From: Paeniglutamicibacter cryotolerans | Lineage (GTDB): Bacteria > Actinomycetota > Actinomycetes > Actinomycetales > Micrococcaceae | DNA length: 64,000 bases | Direction of reading: 5' to 3' | NCBI RefSeq assembly: GCF_014190875.1 | Contig: NZ_JACHVS010000002.1 | Coordinates: 744,001-808,000 of the forward strand | Shown here: positions 28,153 to 36,379 of the stretch, one piece after another | Layout of the letters: every line of letters begins with the position of its first letter | Numbering within the stretch: position 1 is the first letter of the stretch | The notes under the pieces: model-generated | Seen by the model: only the letters and a program-made list of their open reading frames with translations | Databases searched by the model: none | What the model was told of the DNA's origin: nothing | Made by a program: the position numbers and the translations under genes

Positions 28153-29010
28153 GTGAACGAAATCTTCCGGGACGCCCACGACCTGCTCTGCCCGGTCTGC
28201 GGTAGCGACCTGAGCCTGGCCTCGCGCACCCTCTCCTGCCCCGAGGGCCACCGCTTCGATGCGGCCAAGCAAGGCTATTTCAACCTGCTCACCGGTAGGG
28301 GCACGGTCTTCCGCGAGGACACGGCCGATATGGTCGCCTCCCGGGCCGCATTCCTGGAGGCCGGACACTACGAACCACTGGCGGCAGCCATCGTGCGTCT
28401 GGCATACGGATCCACGCAAACGGATGCCCGCACTAAACCCCTTTCCGTCATCGATGCGGGCGCCGGCACCGGGTATTACCTGGACCGGGTCCTGCGCTCA
28501 TCACCGACGGGTTCCCACGCCGTGGCGCTGGACATCTCCAAGTTCGCCATGCGCCGCGCAGCCAAGGTGGAGCACGCGCTCGCCCTGGTCTGGGACCTGT
28601 GGCGCCCGCTGCCATTGGCCGCTGGCTGCGCAGACGTGCTCTTGAACGTCTTCGCGCCACGCAATGGAACCGAATTCGCTCGGGTGCTGCGCCCGGGCGG
28701 CGTGGCCATCGTGGTGACGCCGCTGCCCGGGCATCTGGGCGAGGCCGCCAAGGCGCTTGGCCTGCTGGGCATCGCCGAACACAAGGCGCAGTCGGTGACC
28801 CAGGCCATGGGCGACGCGTTCACCGAGTCGGCCCGCGAGGAAGTCACGTTCCCGATGAGCCTCGGCTCAGATCAAGCAATGGCCTTGGCGTTGATGGGGC
28901 CAGCCGGGCACCACTTGGATGCCGAAGGCCTGCGGGCCTCGCTCGAAACCACGGGCATTCCATCGGTGATCACCGCCGCCTTCAGGATCCAGGTCTTCCT
29001 CCGGTCATAG
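28153..29010 (+). CDS. 23S rRNA guanine-N1 methyltransferase, RlmA type
   Basis: A 285-residue SAM-dependent methyltransferase. An N-terminal zinc finger (LLCPVCGSDLSL, LSCPEGHRFDAAKQGYFNLL) precedes the Rossmann fold with VIDAGAGTGYYLDR as motif I, DISKFAMRRAAK as motif II and DVLLNVFAPRN as the acceptor loop. Relatives methylate G745 (RlmA-I) or G748 (RlmA-II/TlrB); in Gram-positive bacteria the G748 form is typical and affects tylosin-class macrolides. Whether this gene gives resistance is not shown. GAAGGAAA precedes the GTG. Confidence 0.85.
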   Translation: MNEIFRDAHDLLCPVCGSDLSLASRTLSCPEGHRFDAAKQGYFNLLTGRGTVFREDTADMVASRAAFLEAGHYEPLAAAIVRLAYGSTQTDARTKPLSVIDAGAGTGYYLDRVLRSSPTGSHAVALDISKFAMRRAAKVEHALALVWDLWRPLPLAAGCADVLLNVFAPRNGTEFARVLRPGGVAIVVTPLPGHLGEAAKALGLLGIAEHKAQSVTQAMGDAFTESAREEVTFPMSLGSDQAMALALMGPAGHHLDAEGLRASLETTGIPSVITAAFRIQVFLRS

Positions 29011-29234
29011 GACGGTCGGCATCGGAGGCGCCGAACCCCGGATAGGCACGACGACAGTAGACCGCGAACCAGATTCCGAGTCTGCTCGGCGGCGGCTTGG
29101 TCTTTTTCATTCGTTGCCCCCGTCGCGGGTTGAGCTCCCGCTGGCGGCTTGAGGACCCTGCATGGGATCCGGAAGCACCACTTCGTTGGTTCTCCAAAGG
29201 CAGTGAGCTCTTCCCAATTTCCTCACACGTAGCG

Positions 29235-29792
29235 TCAGGTTTTCTGGGACAGCACCCCTCTGGCTTCCTCAATGATCAGCTCGATGCCATTTCCAACGGG
29301 TGATAGCCGAGCTCCAGGGAGGCGGTCGAATCCAGCATGATCGGTGTCTGCCAGGGGGTGCCGGCCCTCCACGGAGCCCGGCAAGGCGGGCTCGATTTCC
29401 TCTTTGCATGCGAACTCCGCGGCAATTCCAACAGCAATTTCCGTGGCAGTTGGAGTGTGCGGATCGACCGTGTGGAGTATGCTGCGGCCCGGATGACCGG
29501 CCGCGATTTTCACGGGGACAGCAGCATTCGCGGCGGCGGTAAGGTGGTCGGTCAGGTCTACACCGCCATCCTTGATGACCCGACATCCACTGGTCATCAA
29601 TTCGGCAATGGTCTTGCTCTGAGCCTGCCAGGGCCGCCGGCCATGGAGCGCTGACTGTCTGATGATCGTGATCGGGAGCCTGGATTCGAGTGCCAGCAGC
29701 TAGGCAGCAACCTTGCACGGAGCACCCACTTTCTCGGCTGAACGGATCACCTCATCCGAGGCCGGCGGAAACCCGTCATTCATTTCGTTCAC
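29235..29792 (-). pseudogene. Unrecognised gene broken by an in-frame stop
   Basis: One continuous minus-strand frame of 185 codons reads NEMNDGFPPASDEVIRSAEK and GAPCKVAA from GTG 29792 or ATG 29783, then a TAG, and then without any shift LLALESRLPITIIRQSALHG, KTIAELMTSGCRVIKDGGVD, VPVKIAAGHPGRSILHTVD, ADTDHAGFDRLPGARLSPVG and IELIIEEARGVLSQK to the stop at 29235. Codon use on both sides of the TAG is that of a real gene. No good start exists just after the stop. The fold is not one I can name. Confidence 0.6.
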
Positions 29793-30147
29793 TGGGGGCA
29801 TTAATCAATGGCAGGGAGTCTCCGTTATTGCGGCGACCGGCAGCATCGACATGGACGGCCCTGCTTGAAACTGAGGACATGGGCGGCAGGAGAGCCCGCA
29901 CAGGCGCGGCGGCGTATGCAACGAGACCCACCATTAAGTCCGCAGCTTCACCGACGAGGCCTTCTGCCTCACATGCTTTGCTTCGACCCGGCTGGGCGGG
30001 TCTGACGGTTCAGACGAGCGGGACTCTGAAAAGTGACACTCCATGTCGTGACCCGAGCTCGTCGCGTTCCTCGCGCAAAAGCGACGACATGTTTTCCGGA
30101 CCGCTTCAGAAGCGCTTGCTCTGGAAGACTGAGATAAAATTCGTTCC
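29793..30147. other. Gene-free stretch
   Basis: No supported gene. Minus-strand frames have some protein-like pieces, such as a short SSLLREERDELGSRHGVSLF, but no coherent gene, ribosome-binding site or promoter. Confidence 0.4.
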
Positions 30148-30363
30148 ATGAGCGCATCATCAGAACGATCAAAGCGGTCAAATGTCATCAGTGCTTTGCT
30201 GGCAGGCTTTATTGCCGGTTTCATCTGGATGGCGATCACCGTGCTTGTAGGAAGCTTTACCACGGCGGCCACCGTTGGCGGTGGTCTTGGGTTCCTCATC
30301 GGAACTACGGTGGTGGCTTTCCTCATTTCCATGGCAGTATCGCGCTCCCGAAACGGCCACTGA
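30148..30363 (+). CDS. Small two-helix membrane protein
   Basis: A 71-residue product with a short polar, basic N-terminus (MSASSERSKRSNV), two hydrophobic helices (ISALLAGFIAGFIWMAITVL and VGGGLGFLIGTTVVAFLISM) joined by a small loop, and a basic tail. Composition and topology are those of a genuine small membrane protein, though the ribosome-binding site is weak and no family is recognised. A hairpin loop with glycine-rich turn is typical of small channel-like or accessory proteins; function unknown. The 240 bases after it hold no gene. Confidence 0.5.
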   Translation: MSASSERSKRSNVISALLAGFIAGFIWMAITVLVGSFTTAATVGGGLGFLIGTTVVAFLISMAVSRSRNGH

Positions 30364-30606
30364 GACGGGCCAGCCGGGATGATGTTGATAGACCGCTCAA
30401 AGCCTCTACCGTGCGCCGCCGATGTGTGACGGGCAGTGACGACTCCTGCTGCGCGACAGTGCGCAGGGTCTGACGCCCTGGAAGCTTTCCTAAACCCCGG
30501 CACCATTCTGGTTGATGGAGGTTCAGGGGCCAGCTTCGGCCCGGGCAACCAGCACGGTCTCCCCGTGAGCAACACCCGGGGTGCCTGATCCTCCGCACAC
30601 CACTGC

Positions 30607-31260
30607 TCACTCTTGGATCGGCTGGGCAGTTGCTTTCACTTGAGCCCTTTCGTGCAAGCGGACACCGAGCAGGATGACGAAGCGGTGGATCAACGGCCCG
30701 ATAGCCAACGCAAAGACAATGGTGCCCACCCCGACGGTCCCGCCCATGAGTGCGCCGATAATCACGGCTGCAACCTCGATGGTTCCGCGGATGAGCCAGA
30801 CCGGCCTGCCGGTGCGCGCAAGCAGGCCGGTCATCAGCCCGTCACGTGGACCCGGCCCCAGGCCGGCACCGATGTACAGGGTGGTGCCCAGCGCCAACAT
30901 CAGGATTCCGGCGATGAGGTACCCGGCCGAGACCCAGATATTGCTGGGCAGAGGCAGGACGGCGAGGATGAAATCAGCCATCAACCCGACGCCTGCCGCG
31001 TTTGCTATGGTACCCAGGCCGGGTCGCTGCCGCAATGGAATCCAGAGAAGCAACACCACTGCGGAAATGATGATGCTCGATATTCCAAAGGACCACCCGG
31101 TCGCCAGCGCTACGCCTTGGGCCAGGACGTCCCACGGCGAGGCTCCGAGTCCTGCGTGGATCATAAGTGAGACGGCGGTTCCACAGATCGCCAAGCCGAT
31201 GACCAGGCGCAGGATCCTGGCCGGAATGGACGCGGACCGGATGAACCACTTCAAAAACAT
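30607..31260 (-). CDS. YczE/YyaS/YitT-family membrane protein
   Basis: A 217-residue protein with five or six helices. The start of the family, RLVIGLAICGTAVSLMIHAG followed by LGASPWDVLAQGVA, is clear, as is the second repeat block GAGLGPGPRDGLMTGLLAR. The longer open frame from 31425 adds 55 unrelated residues; the ATG at 31260 or the TTG six bases further in follows AAGGGAG. YczE of Bacillus affects surfactin production and the family may transport an anion; function here is unknown. It is divergent from the NfeD gene. Confidence 0.85.
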   Translation of the reverse strand: MFLKWFIRSASIPARILRLVIGLAICGTAVSLMIHAGLGASPWDVLAQGVALATGWSFGISSIIISAVVLLLWIPLRQRPGLGTIANAAGVGLMADFILAVLPLPSNIWVSAGYLIAGILMLALGTTLYIGAGLGPGPRDGLMTGLLARTGRPVWLIRGTIEVAAVIIGALMGGTVGVGTIVFALAIGPLIHRFVILLGVRLHERAQVKATAQPIQE

Positions 31261-31357
31261 ACTCCCTTGTGCTGATACTTCATTGTCCGTTGATCGGGCA
31301 AAATAGAGGTTAACGAGAAGGTACGGTTCCTTCTTCTTCGTGACGCGAGGTATGGCA

Positions 31358-31804
31358 ATGTTTGAGTGGATCTTGTCGAACGGCTGGCTGTTCTGGCTGG
31401 CGCTGTTCTTATTGCTTGCCATCATCGAAATGATGTCGCTCGACCTCTATTTCATCATGCTCGGCGTCGGCGCGTTGGGCGGCTTGTCGGTTGCGCTGGG
31501 CAACGGACCGCTATGGCTCCAAGTCGTTCTGTTCTGCGTCGTCTCGCTGGCAATGATCTTCACCGTGCGACCCGTTGCGATCAGACACTTGAATAAGGGC
31601 CCCGGTGCCCTGCTGACCAATGTAGAACGGCTCATTGGCGAGGACGCCCTGGTTCTCGAGCCGACCACGAAGATGGCGGGCCGGGCGAAGATCGGCGGTG
31701 AAACCTGGAGCGTACGCACAGAGGATGACTCGCCGCTCGAGCCGGGCAGCTACGGTACCGTGGTGCGCATTGCCGGGGCAACCGCCTTCATCACCGCACG
31801 CTGA
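31358..31804 (+). CDS. NfeD-like membrane protein
   Basis: A 148-residue protein with three N-terminal helices (WLFWLALFLLLAIIEMMSL, LYFIMLGVGALGGLSVAL, VVLFCVVSLAMIFTV) and a C-terminal OB-fold domain (LIGEDALVLEPTTKMAGRAK, YGTVVRIAGATAFITA). This is the short NfeD1b form without the serine-protease domain. It usually sits beside an SPFH protein in an operon, as here, and the two are thought to form membrane microdomains. The ATG at 31358 has GAGGT upstream at a better distance than the ATG at 31352. Confidence 0.9.
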   Translation: MFEWILSNGWLFWLALFLLLAIIEMMSLDLYFIMLGVGALGGLSVALGNGPLWLQVVLFCVVSLAMIFTVRPVAIRHLNKGPGALLTNVERLIGEDALVLEPTTKMAGRAKIGGETWSVRTEDDSPLEPGSYGTVVRIAGATAFITAR

Positions 31805-31953
31805 CATTCAAGAATATTCGGGTCGGACCGACCAGGTCGCTGTGGGCAGCCCGGCTGGGTGCCGGGTTACTACAAAAATTTGAAATATTACGTTGGGGCC
31901 GAGAAATCCGGCCCGTCGCCCCGACGGGGCGTCATCAAATAAAGGAGGACCAG

Positions 31954-32886
31954 ATGACAGGACAGAAACTCGGCGTCGCCATCGTACTCATCGTGTTGGC
32001 GATTTTCGTCATCATCGTGTTGGTGCGCGCCGTACGGATCGTTCCCCAGGCCCGGGCCGGGATCGTGGAACGGCTGGGAAAGTACAACCGCACGCTCAAC
32101 CCGGGATTGACGATCCTCATTCCATTCGTGGACCGGCTACTTCCGCTGCTGGATCTGCGCGAACAGGTAGTCAGCTTCCCGCCGCAACCAGTGATCACCG
32201 AGGATAACCTGGTCGTCTCGATCGACACGGTTGTCTACTTCCAGGTCACCGAGCCACGTGCCGCGACCTACGAAATCGCGAACTACATTCAGGCAGTGGA
32301 ACAGCTGACCACCACCACGCTGCGTAACGTGGTCGGCGGCTTGAACCTCGAAGAGGCACTGACCAGCCGAGACCAGATCAATGGCCAGCTGCGCGGGGTA
32401 CTTGACGAAGCCACTGGCAAGTGGGGCATCCGGGTCTCCCGCGTGGAGCTCAAGGCCATCGATCCACCCCACTCCATCCAGGACTCGATGGAGAAGCAGA
32501 TGCGTGCCGAGCGTGACCGCCGTGCCGCAATTTTGACGGCTGAGGGCACGAAGCAGTCGGCCATCCTCACCGCCGAGGGCCAGCGCCAGTCATCCATCCT
32601 GAAAGCCGAAGGCGATGCGAAGGCGGCGATCCTTCGTGCCGATGGCGAGGCGCAGGCCATCCAGAAGGTGTTCGACGCTATCCACGCCGGAAAGCCGGAC
32701 CAGAAGCTGCTGGCCTACCAGTACCTGCAGATGCTGCCGAAGATCGCCGAGGGCACGGCGAATAAGCTGTGGATCATCCCCAGCGAGGTCGGCGAGGCGC
32801 TCAAGGGCATCGGCGGGGCGCTGGGCAACCTGGGCCCGGCCGATGGAGACGAGCCTGATTCCAAACCAAGTTCAACGTTGATGTAA
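31954..32886 (+). CDS. SPFH/stomatin-like protein (paraslipin type)
   Basis: A 310-residue protein with one N-terminal membrane helix (LGVAIVLIVLAIFVIIVLVR), then the SPFH domain (RIVPQARAGIVERLGKYNRT, NPGLTILIPFVDRLLPLLDL) and a long coiled coil of alternating Ala/Glu/Arg repeats (RAERDRRAAILTAEGTKQSA, ILTAEGQRQSSILKAEGDAK). The family forms ring-like membrane assemblies and modulates proteases or lipid domains. AAAGGAGG sits perfectly before the ATG. The NfeD gene precedes it by 149 bases, and a strong terminator follows. Confidence 0.93.
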   Translation: MTGQKLGVAIVLIVLAIFVIIVLVRAVRIVPQARAGIVERLGKYNRTLNPGLTILIPFVDRLLPLLDLREQVVSFPPQPVITEDNLVVSIDTVVYFQVTEPRAATYEIANYIQAVEQLTTTTLRNVVGGLNLEEALTSRDQINGQLRGVLDEATGKWGIRVSRVELKAIDPPHSIQDSMEKQMRAERDRRAAILTAEGTKQSAILTAEGQRQSSILKAEGDAKAAILRADGEAQAIQKVFDAIHAGKPDQKLLAYQYLQMLPKIAEGTANKLWIIPSEVGEALKGIGGALGNLGPADGDEPDSKPSSTLM

Positions 32887-32943
32887 GACGGCAGCCACCG
32901 ACAAGCGGTGACCCGGGGTAAGGCAAAGCACACCCCACAATGG

Positions 32944-32996
32944 CGGGCCGGTACTCCCCCACGGCGGGGGTACCGGCCCGATGGGTTTTCGGGGCG
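32944..32996 (+). terminator. Terminator after the SPFH gene
   Basis: Arms CGGGCCGGTAC (32944-32954) and GTACCGGCCCG (32970-32980) with an inner C/G stem, followed by a T-run at 32986-32989. Confidence 0.8.
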
Positions 32997-33027
32997 TACA
33001 ATTGATTCTTCGAGACTTCCGCCCGGT

Positions 33028-33054
33028 GGGAATCAAATTGACACCAGTGGCGTT
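33028..33054 (+). promoter_or_regulatory. SigR/SigH-type promoter of rbpA
   Basis: GGGAAT at 33028-33033, an 18-base spacer and GTT at 33052-33054 match the thiol-stress sigma factor consensus (GGAAT, 18-19 bases, GTT), 45 bases before the rbpA start. In Streptomyces rbpA is a SigR target, so the site fits established biology. Confidence 0.75.
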
Positions 33055-33099
33055 GAAATCAGTAGTGAAATCCGTTGGTCATCGCATTAGGGAGAAATC

Positions 33100-33447
33100 A
33101 TGAGCGATCGCAGTCTGCGCGGGATGCGCCTTGGCGCACAGAGCATGGAAACCGAAGCCGGAGTCGAGCCGGCGCCGCGTCAGCGCGTCGAGTACCGCTG
33201 CGAGGACGGTGAGCAGGTATTTGTCACGTTCTCCTCGGAAGCTGACGTACCGCAGACTTGGACGTCCAAGACCGGCAAGGAAGCCCGCCTGGTCAATGGC
33301 GAAAAGCAGGAAGAGTCCAATGAGAAGCCGGTCCGCACCCACTGGGACATGCTTCTGGAACGACGGAGCATCGAAGAGCTGGAGACGATCCTTCAGGATC
33401 GCTTGGACAAGCTGCGCAGCGCGCGCGGCGCGGCCATGAAGGCCTAG
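33100..33447 (+). CDS. rbpA: RNA polymerase-binding protein RbpA
   Basis: A 115-residue actinobacterial transcription factor that binds RNA polymerase and the principal sigma factor and stabilises the open promoter complex. The N-terminal tail (DRSLRGMRLGAQSMETEAGV), the core domain (RVEYRCEDGEQVFVTFSSEA, VPQTWTSKTGKEARL), the basic linker and the C-terminal sigma-interaction helix (THWDMLLERRSIEELETIL) are all in order. Only one of the zinc-type cysteines (Cys in YRCEDG) is present, as in forms that do not bind zinc. GGGAGAAA precedes the ATG. It has its own SigR-like promoter and terminator. Confidence 0.95.
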   Translation: MSDRSLRGMRLGAQSMETEAGVEPAPRQRVEYRCEDGEQVFVTFSSEADVPQTWTSKTGKEARLVNGEKQEESNEKPVRTHWDMLLERRSIEELETILQDRLDKLRSARGAAMKA

Positions 33448-33463
33448 GGCTTCAGCCACATCA

Positions 33464-33512
33464 AGAGGAGGGGCCGGTTACCAGGAATTTCCTGGTAACC
33501 GGCCCCTCCTCT
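33464..33512. terminator. Bidirectional terminator between rbpA and ppm
   Basis: A perfect 22-bp stem, arms at 33464-33485 and 33491-33512 (inner part GGTTACCAGG against CCTGGTAACC), five-base AATTT loop. It lies between two convergent genes. Confidence 0.9.
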
Positions 33513-33536
33513 TTGCCCGGGGGTAAACCGCCCGGG

Positions 33537-34265
33537 TTACTTCTTGGAGGTCAGCTTCTTCCACCGGGCTCCGAGGCCCCACTTGGTGACGTTCCACATG
33601 GCCTCGACGACGATGTTGCCGCTCATCTTCGAGACGCCGAGCTCACGCTCGACAAAGGTCACCGGGACCTCGACGATGTTCAGGCCGGCCTGGGCTACCC
33701 GGAAGGTCATGTCGACCTGGAAGCCGTAGCCGACCGAGTCCACCGCATCCAGGTCCAGCGCCTCGAGGGTTTCGCGGCGGAAGGCACGGTAACCGGCAGT
33801 GATGTCCCGCAGCTTCACGCCGAGCATCATACGCGAGTAGAAGCTGCCGCAACGCGAGATCGCCTTGCGGTGGAGTGGCCAGTTCACGACGGAACCGCCC
33901 TTGACCCAGCGGGAGCCGATGACCAGGTCGGCACCCAGCGGAATTTGTGCCAGCAGCGAGGGAAGCTGCTCTGGCTTGTGCGAGCCGTCGGCATCCATTT
34001 CGACCAGCACGTCATACCCGGCGTCAAGGGCCCAGCGGAAGCCCGCGAGGTACGCGGCACCCAGGCCAGCCTTGCCGGTCCGGTGCATCACGTGGATGCT
34101 CGAATCCTCCGAGGCCATCTTGTCGGCCAGCTCACCGGTCCCGTCGGGGCTGTTGTCATCGACGATCAGGACATCCGAATCAGGCACCGCTGCGCGCAGC
34201 CGTCCCACGGTAATGGGTAACGATTCAAGCTCGTTGTAGGTCGGAATGATCGTGACTACCCGCAC
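33537..34265 (-). CDS. Polyprenol-phosphate mannosyltransferase (Ppm1 catalytic domain)
   Basis: GT2 glycosyltransferase of 242 residues that moves mannose from GDP-mannose to polyprenyl phosphate on the inner membrane face, making the donor for lipoglycans and protein O-mannosylation. The motifs are [31 protein letters not shown], the DxD-type [15 protein letters not shown] and [17 protein letters not shown]. No membrane helices, so it is the stand-alone catalytic form. The GTG start has AAGGGG upstream. Convergent with rbpA, an arrangement kept in many Micrococcaceae. Confidence 0.92.
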   Translation of the reverse strand: MRVVTIIPTYNELESLPITVGRLRAAVPDSDVLIVDDNSPDGTGELADKMASEDSSIHVMHRTGKAGLGAAYLAGFRWALDAGYDVLVEMDADGSHKPEQLPSLLAQIPLGADLVIGSRWVKGGSVVNWPLHRKAISRCGSFYSRMMLGVKLRDITAGYRAFRRETLEALDLDAVDSVGYGFQVDMTFRVAQAGLNIVEVPVTFVERELGVSKMSGNIVVEAMWNVTKWGLGARWKKLTSKK

Positions 34266-34705
34266 GCGGTGTCCCCTTCTGAATCTGTGGACGAACCCCC
34301 TAAAAGTACAAGGGATCGTTGGACCGGCCTTGAAAGGCCTGCCTCTTCGTGCTGTCGCCTTTTACATCGGAAACACGCTGAGGTCAATGACCAAGTATAC
34401 GGACTTCCGGGGCAGGGTGCCGCCTTTCGTGTTCCATGGCACGCAAAGACCCCGGAAGCTTCGGACCAGCGTACCGACGGTGGCGAACCACCACCAACTC
34501 GCTGTTTTCTATTGCTACCAGGGTCTCAACGTTGCTTTTAGCGCCGGACGGCCAGCTGGCATGGTCTCACCGTGAACCTGCGCCGCCTTCGAACCAGCCT
34601 AGTGCCTGAAATCACAGTGTCAATCATTTTCTGACCACTGGTTTTGTTTATTTGATCAGGTCATCGGTCGAATTGCCGCAGACTACGAGTTTCCTCGCGC
34701 TGGTT
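34266..34705. other. Gene-free stretch
   Basis: No supported gene on either strand. It holds the upstream region of ppm and the downstream region of the amidohydrolase. Confidence 0.5.
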
Positions 34706-36319
34706 CTAGAGGGCATCAAACAGGATTCGTCCCTGACGAACAGTGCGGAGGCAGCTCGGCAATTCGCCTTCAAGGACCGGCAACATGGGCGTCCCGGCCC
34801 GCGCATCGGTGCTCCAAGAGGAAACCCGCACATCGGGGGTCTGCACTATCAGTTCCGAGGCCTGCCAGATGGCGAAGGTCGCATCCGATCCGGTGACAAG
34901 CTGACCGGCGAAGGGGGTCGACTCCCCCACGGCCCGGTAACCCGATCGGGTGTGCGCCAGGAAGGCGGCGCGTGCGGAAATCCGTGAGGCCTGATCATGG
35001 TGCTCGAGGCATGCCTTGACGGTAGCCCAGGGGCTGGACTCGGTCACCGGCGCATCGGATCCAAGGGTCACCGGGATGCCGCTGGCAAGGAAGCGGGCCA
35101 CAGAATTCATGCCGGTGGCCCGTTCGGATCCAAGCCGCTGGGCATAGAGTCCGTCAGCACCGCCCCAATAAGCGTCGAAGAGTGGCTGCATGGAGGCAGT
35201 AATTCCGTACTTCAATAGGGCCGTCCGGGCCGCATCGTCCGCCATCTCGACGTGTTCGAGACGGTGCCGGGCGCCCTGAATGGCCGCCAGGCCGACGCGT
35301 TCCGCTGCAAGATCCAGCCCGGTGATGAAGGCATCCAACGCAGCATCGCCGATGACATGGAATCCGCCCTGGATCCCGACTTCGGAGCAGGCTGCGAGGT
35401 GCCCGGCAATGGCCTCGGCGTCCATGAAGGAATGACCAAACATCCCGGATGCATCGGTGTAGGGGGCTCGCAGCAAAGCGGTGCGCGAGCCGAGCGAACC
35501 ATCGATGTTCAGGTCCCCGGCCAGGCCCGAGAGCCTCCCCGCGCCGAAGGATGAAAACAACGCGCGGGCCTCCGCCGCGTTGGACACGGCCTCGCCCCAG
35601 TAGGCGAAGACCTGTGGCAGTTCATCGCCCACGGAATCCACCGTGTTGAAGAGCGCTTCCAAATCGGCACGGCCGGAGATCTGCGGGGCCGCCATTTCGG
35701 CCACAGCCCCGTAACCGCGTGAGGCGAGGTGGCGCAGCGCCGCCTCCTGGTGCTTGGCGCCGGTCTTTGCTGAGTTGTCGATCAGGGCCTCGCGAACGAC
35801 CTGATGGGCGGTGCGCTCGACCAAACCCCGGCCGCGGTATCCGTCGACGGAGTCTAGCTTCAGGCGTTCGGCCAGGCCCTCGTTAACCACACCGGAATGC
35901 ACGTCGATGCGGGTCAGGTAGACGTCGCGCCCCCCAGCGGCTGCCTGCAGTTCGGAGGCAAATGGCGCACGGCGTTCGGGCCATCCACTCTCGTCCCAAC
36001 CGGCTCCGAAGATCGGGCCGTCACCCCGGGATGCCGCCGCGGCAACACGCTCGAGCACCTGGGCCAGCGTGGTGGCATTGCGCAGATCGACCGATTCCAG
36101 TGCGGCACCGAGCTCGCCGAGGTGCACGTGCGAGTCGAAGAACGCCGGGGTCACCAGCCCGCCCCCGAGGTCGATGACGTCCATCCGGGAGTCGGCCAGC
36201 GCGCCCGCGGCGGACTCGGAGCCGATCCAGGCCACCGTTCCGTCCTCGACGAGCATCGCAGTGGCCTGCGGATCGGCCGGCGTGTAGATGGATCCGTTGC
36301 GGTACAAGGACAGTGACAT
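34706..36319 (-). CDS. Amidohydrolase 3-family protein (YtcJ-like)
   Basis: A 537-residue metal-dependent hydrolase. Metal-binding motifs include FFDSHVHLGELG at residue 61 onwards, the His in GGFHVIGDAALDAFI, HRLEHVEMADD and the Asp in TLGSDAPVTESSPW. The N-terminal beta-sandwich half (LYRNGSIYTPADPQATAMLV) and C-terminal return strands are present. YtcJ relatives include N-substituted formamide deformylases and exoenzymes; the substrate here is unknown. It stands 60 bases downstream of helY on the same strand and might be its last co-transcribed gene. Confidence 0.88.
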   Translation of the reverse strand: MSLSLYRNGSIYTPADPQATAMLVEDGTVAWIGSESAAGALADSRMDVIDLGGGLVTPAFFDSHVHLGELGAALESVDLRNATTLAQVLERVAAAASRGDGPIFGAGWDESGWPERRAPFASELQAAAGGRDVYLTRIDVHSGVVNEGLAERLKLDSVDGYRGRGLVERTAHQVVREALIDNSAKTGAKHQEAALRHLASRGYGAVAEMAAPQISGRADLEALFNTVDSVGDELPQVFAYWGEAVSNAAEARALFSSFGAGRLSGLAGDLNIDGSLGSRTALLRAPYTDASGMFGHSFMDAEAIAGHLAACSEVGIQGGFHVIGDAALDAFITGLDLAAERVGLAAIQGARHRLEHVEMADDAARTALLKYGITASMQPLFDAYWGGADGLYAQRLGSERATGMNSVARFLASGIPVTLGSDAPVTESSPWATVKACLEHHDQASRISARAAFLAHTRSGYRAVGESTPFAGQLVTGSDATFAIWQASELIVQTPDVRVSSWSTDARAGTPMLPVLEGELPSCLRTVRQGRILFDAL

Positions 36320-36379
36320 GGTGGTGGGGATGACCTTTCGGTTTACTAATGGGAGTCGGTAGATGCAAGTGCGAACTGG

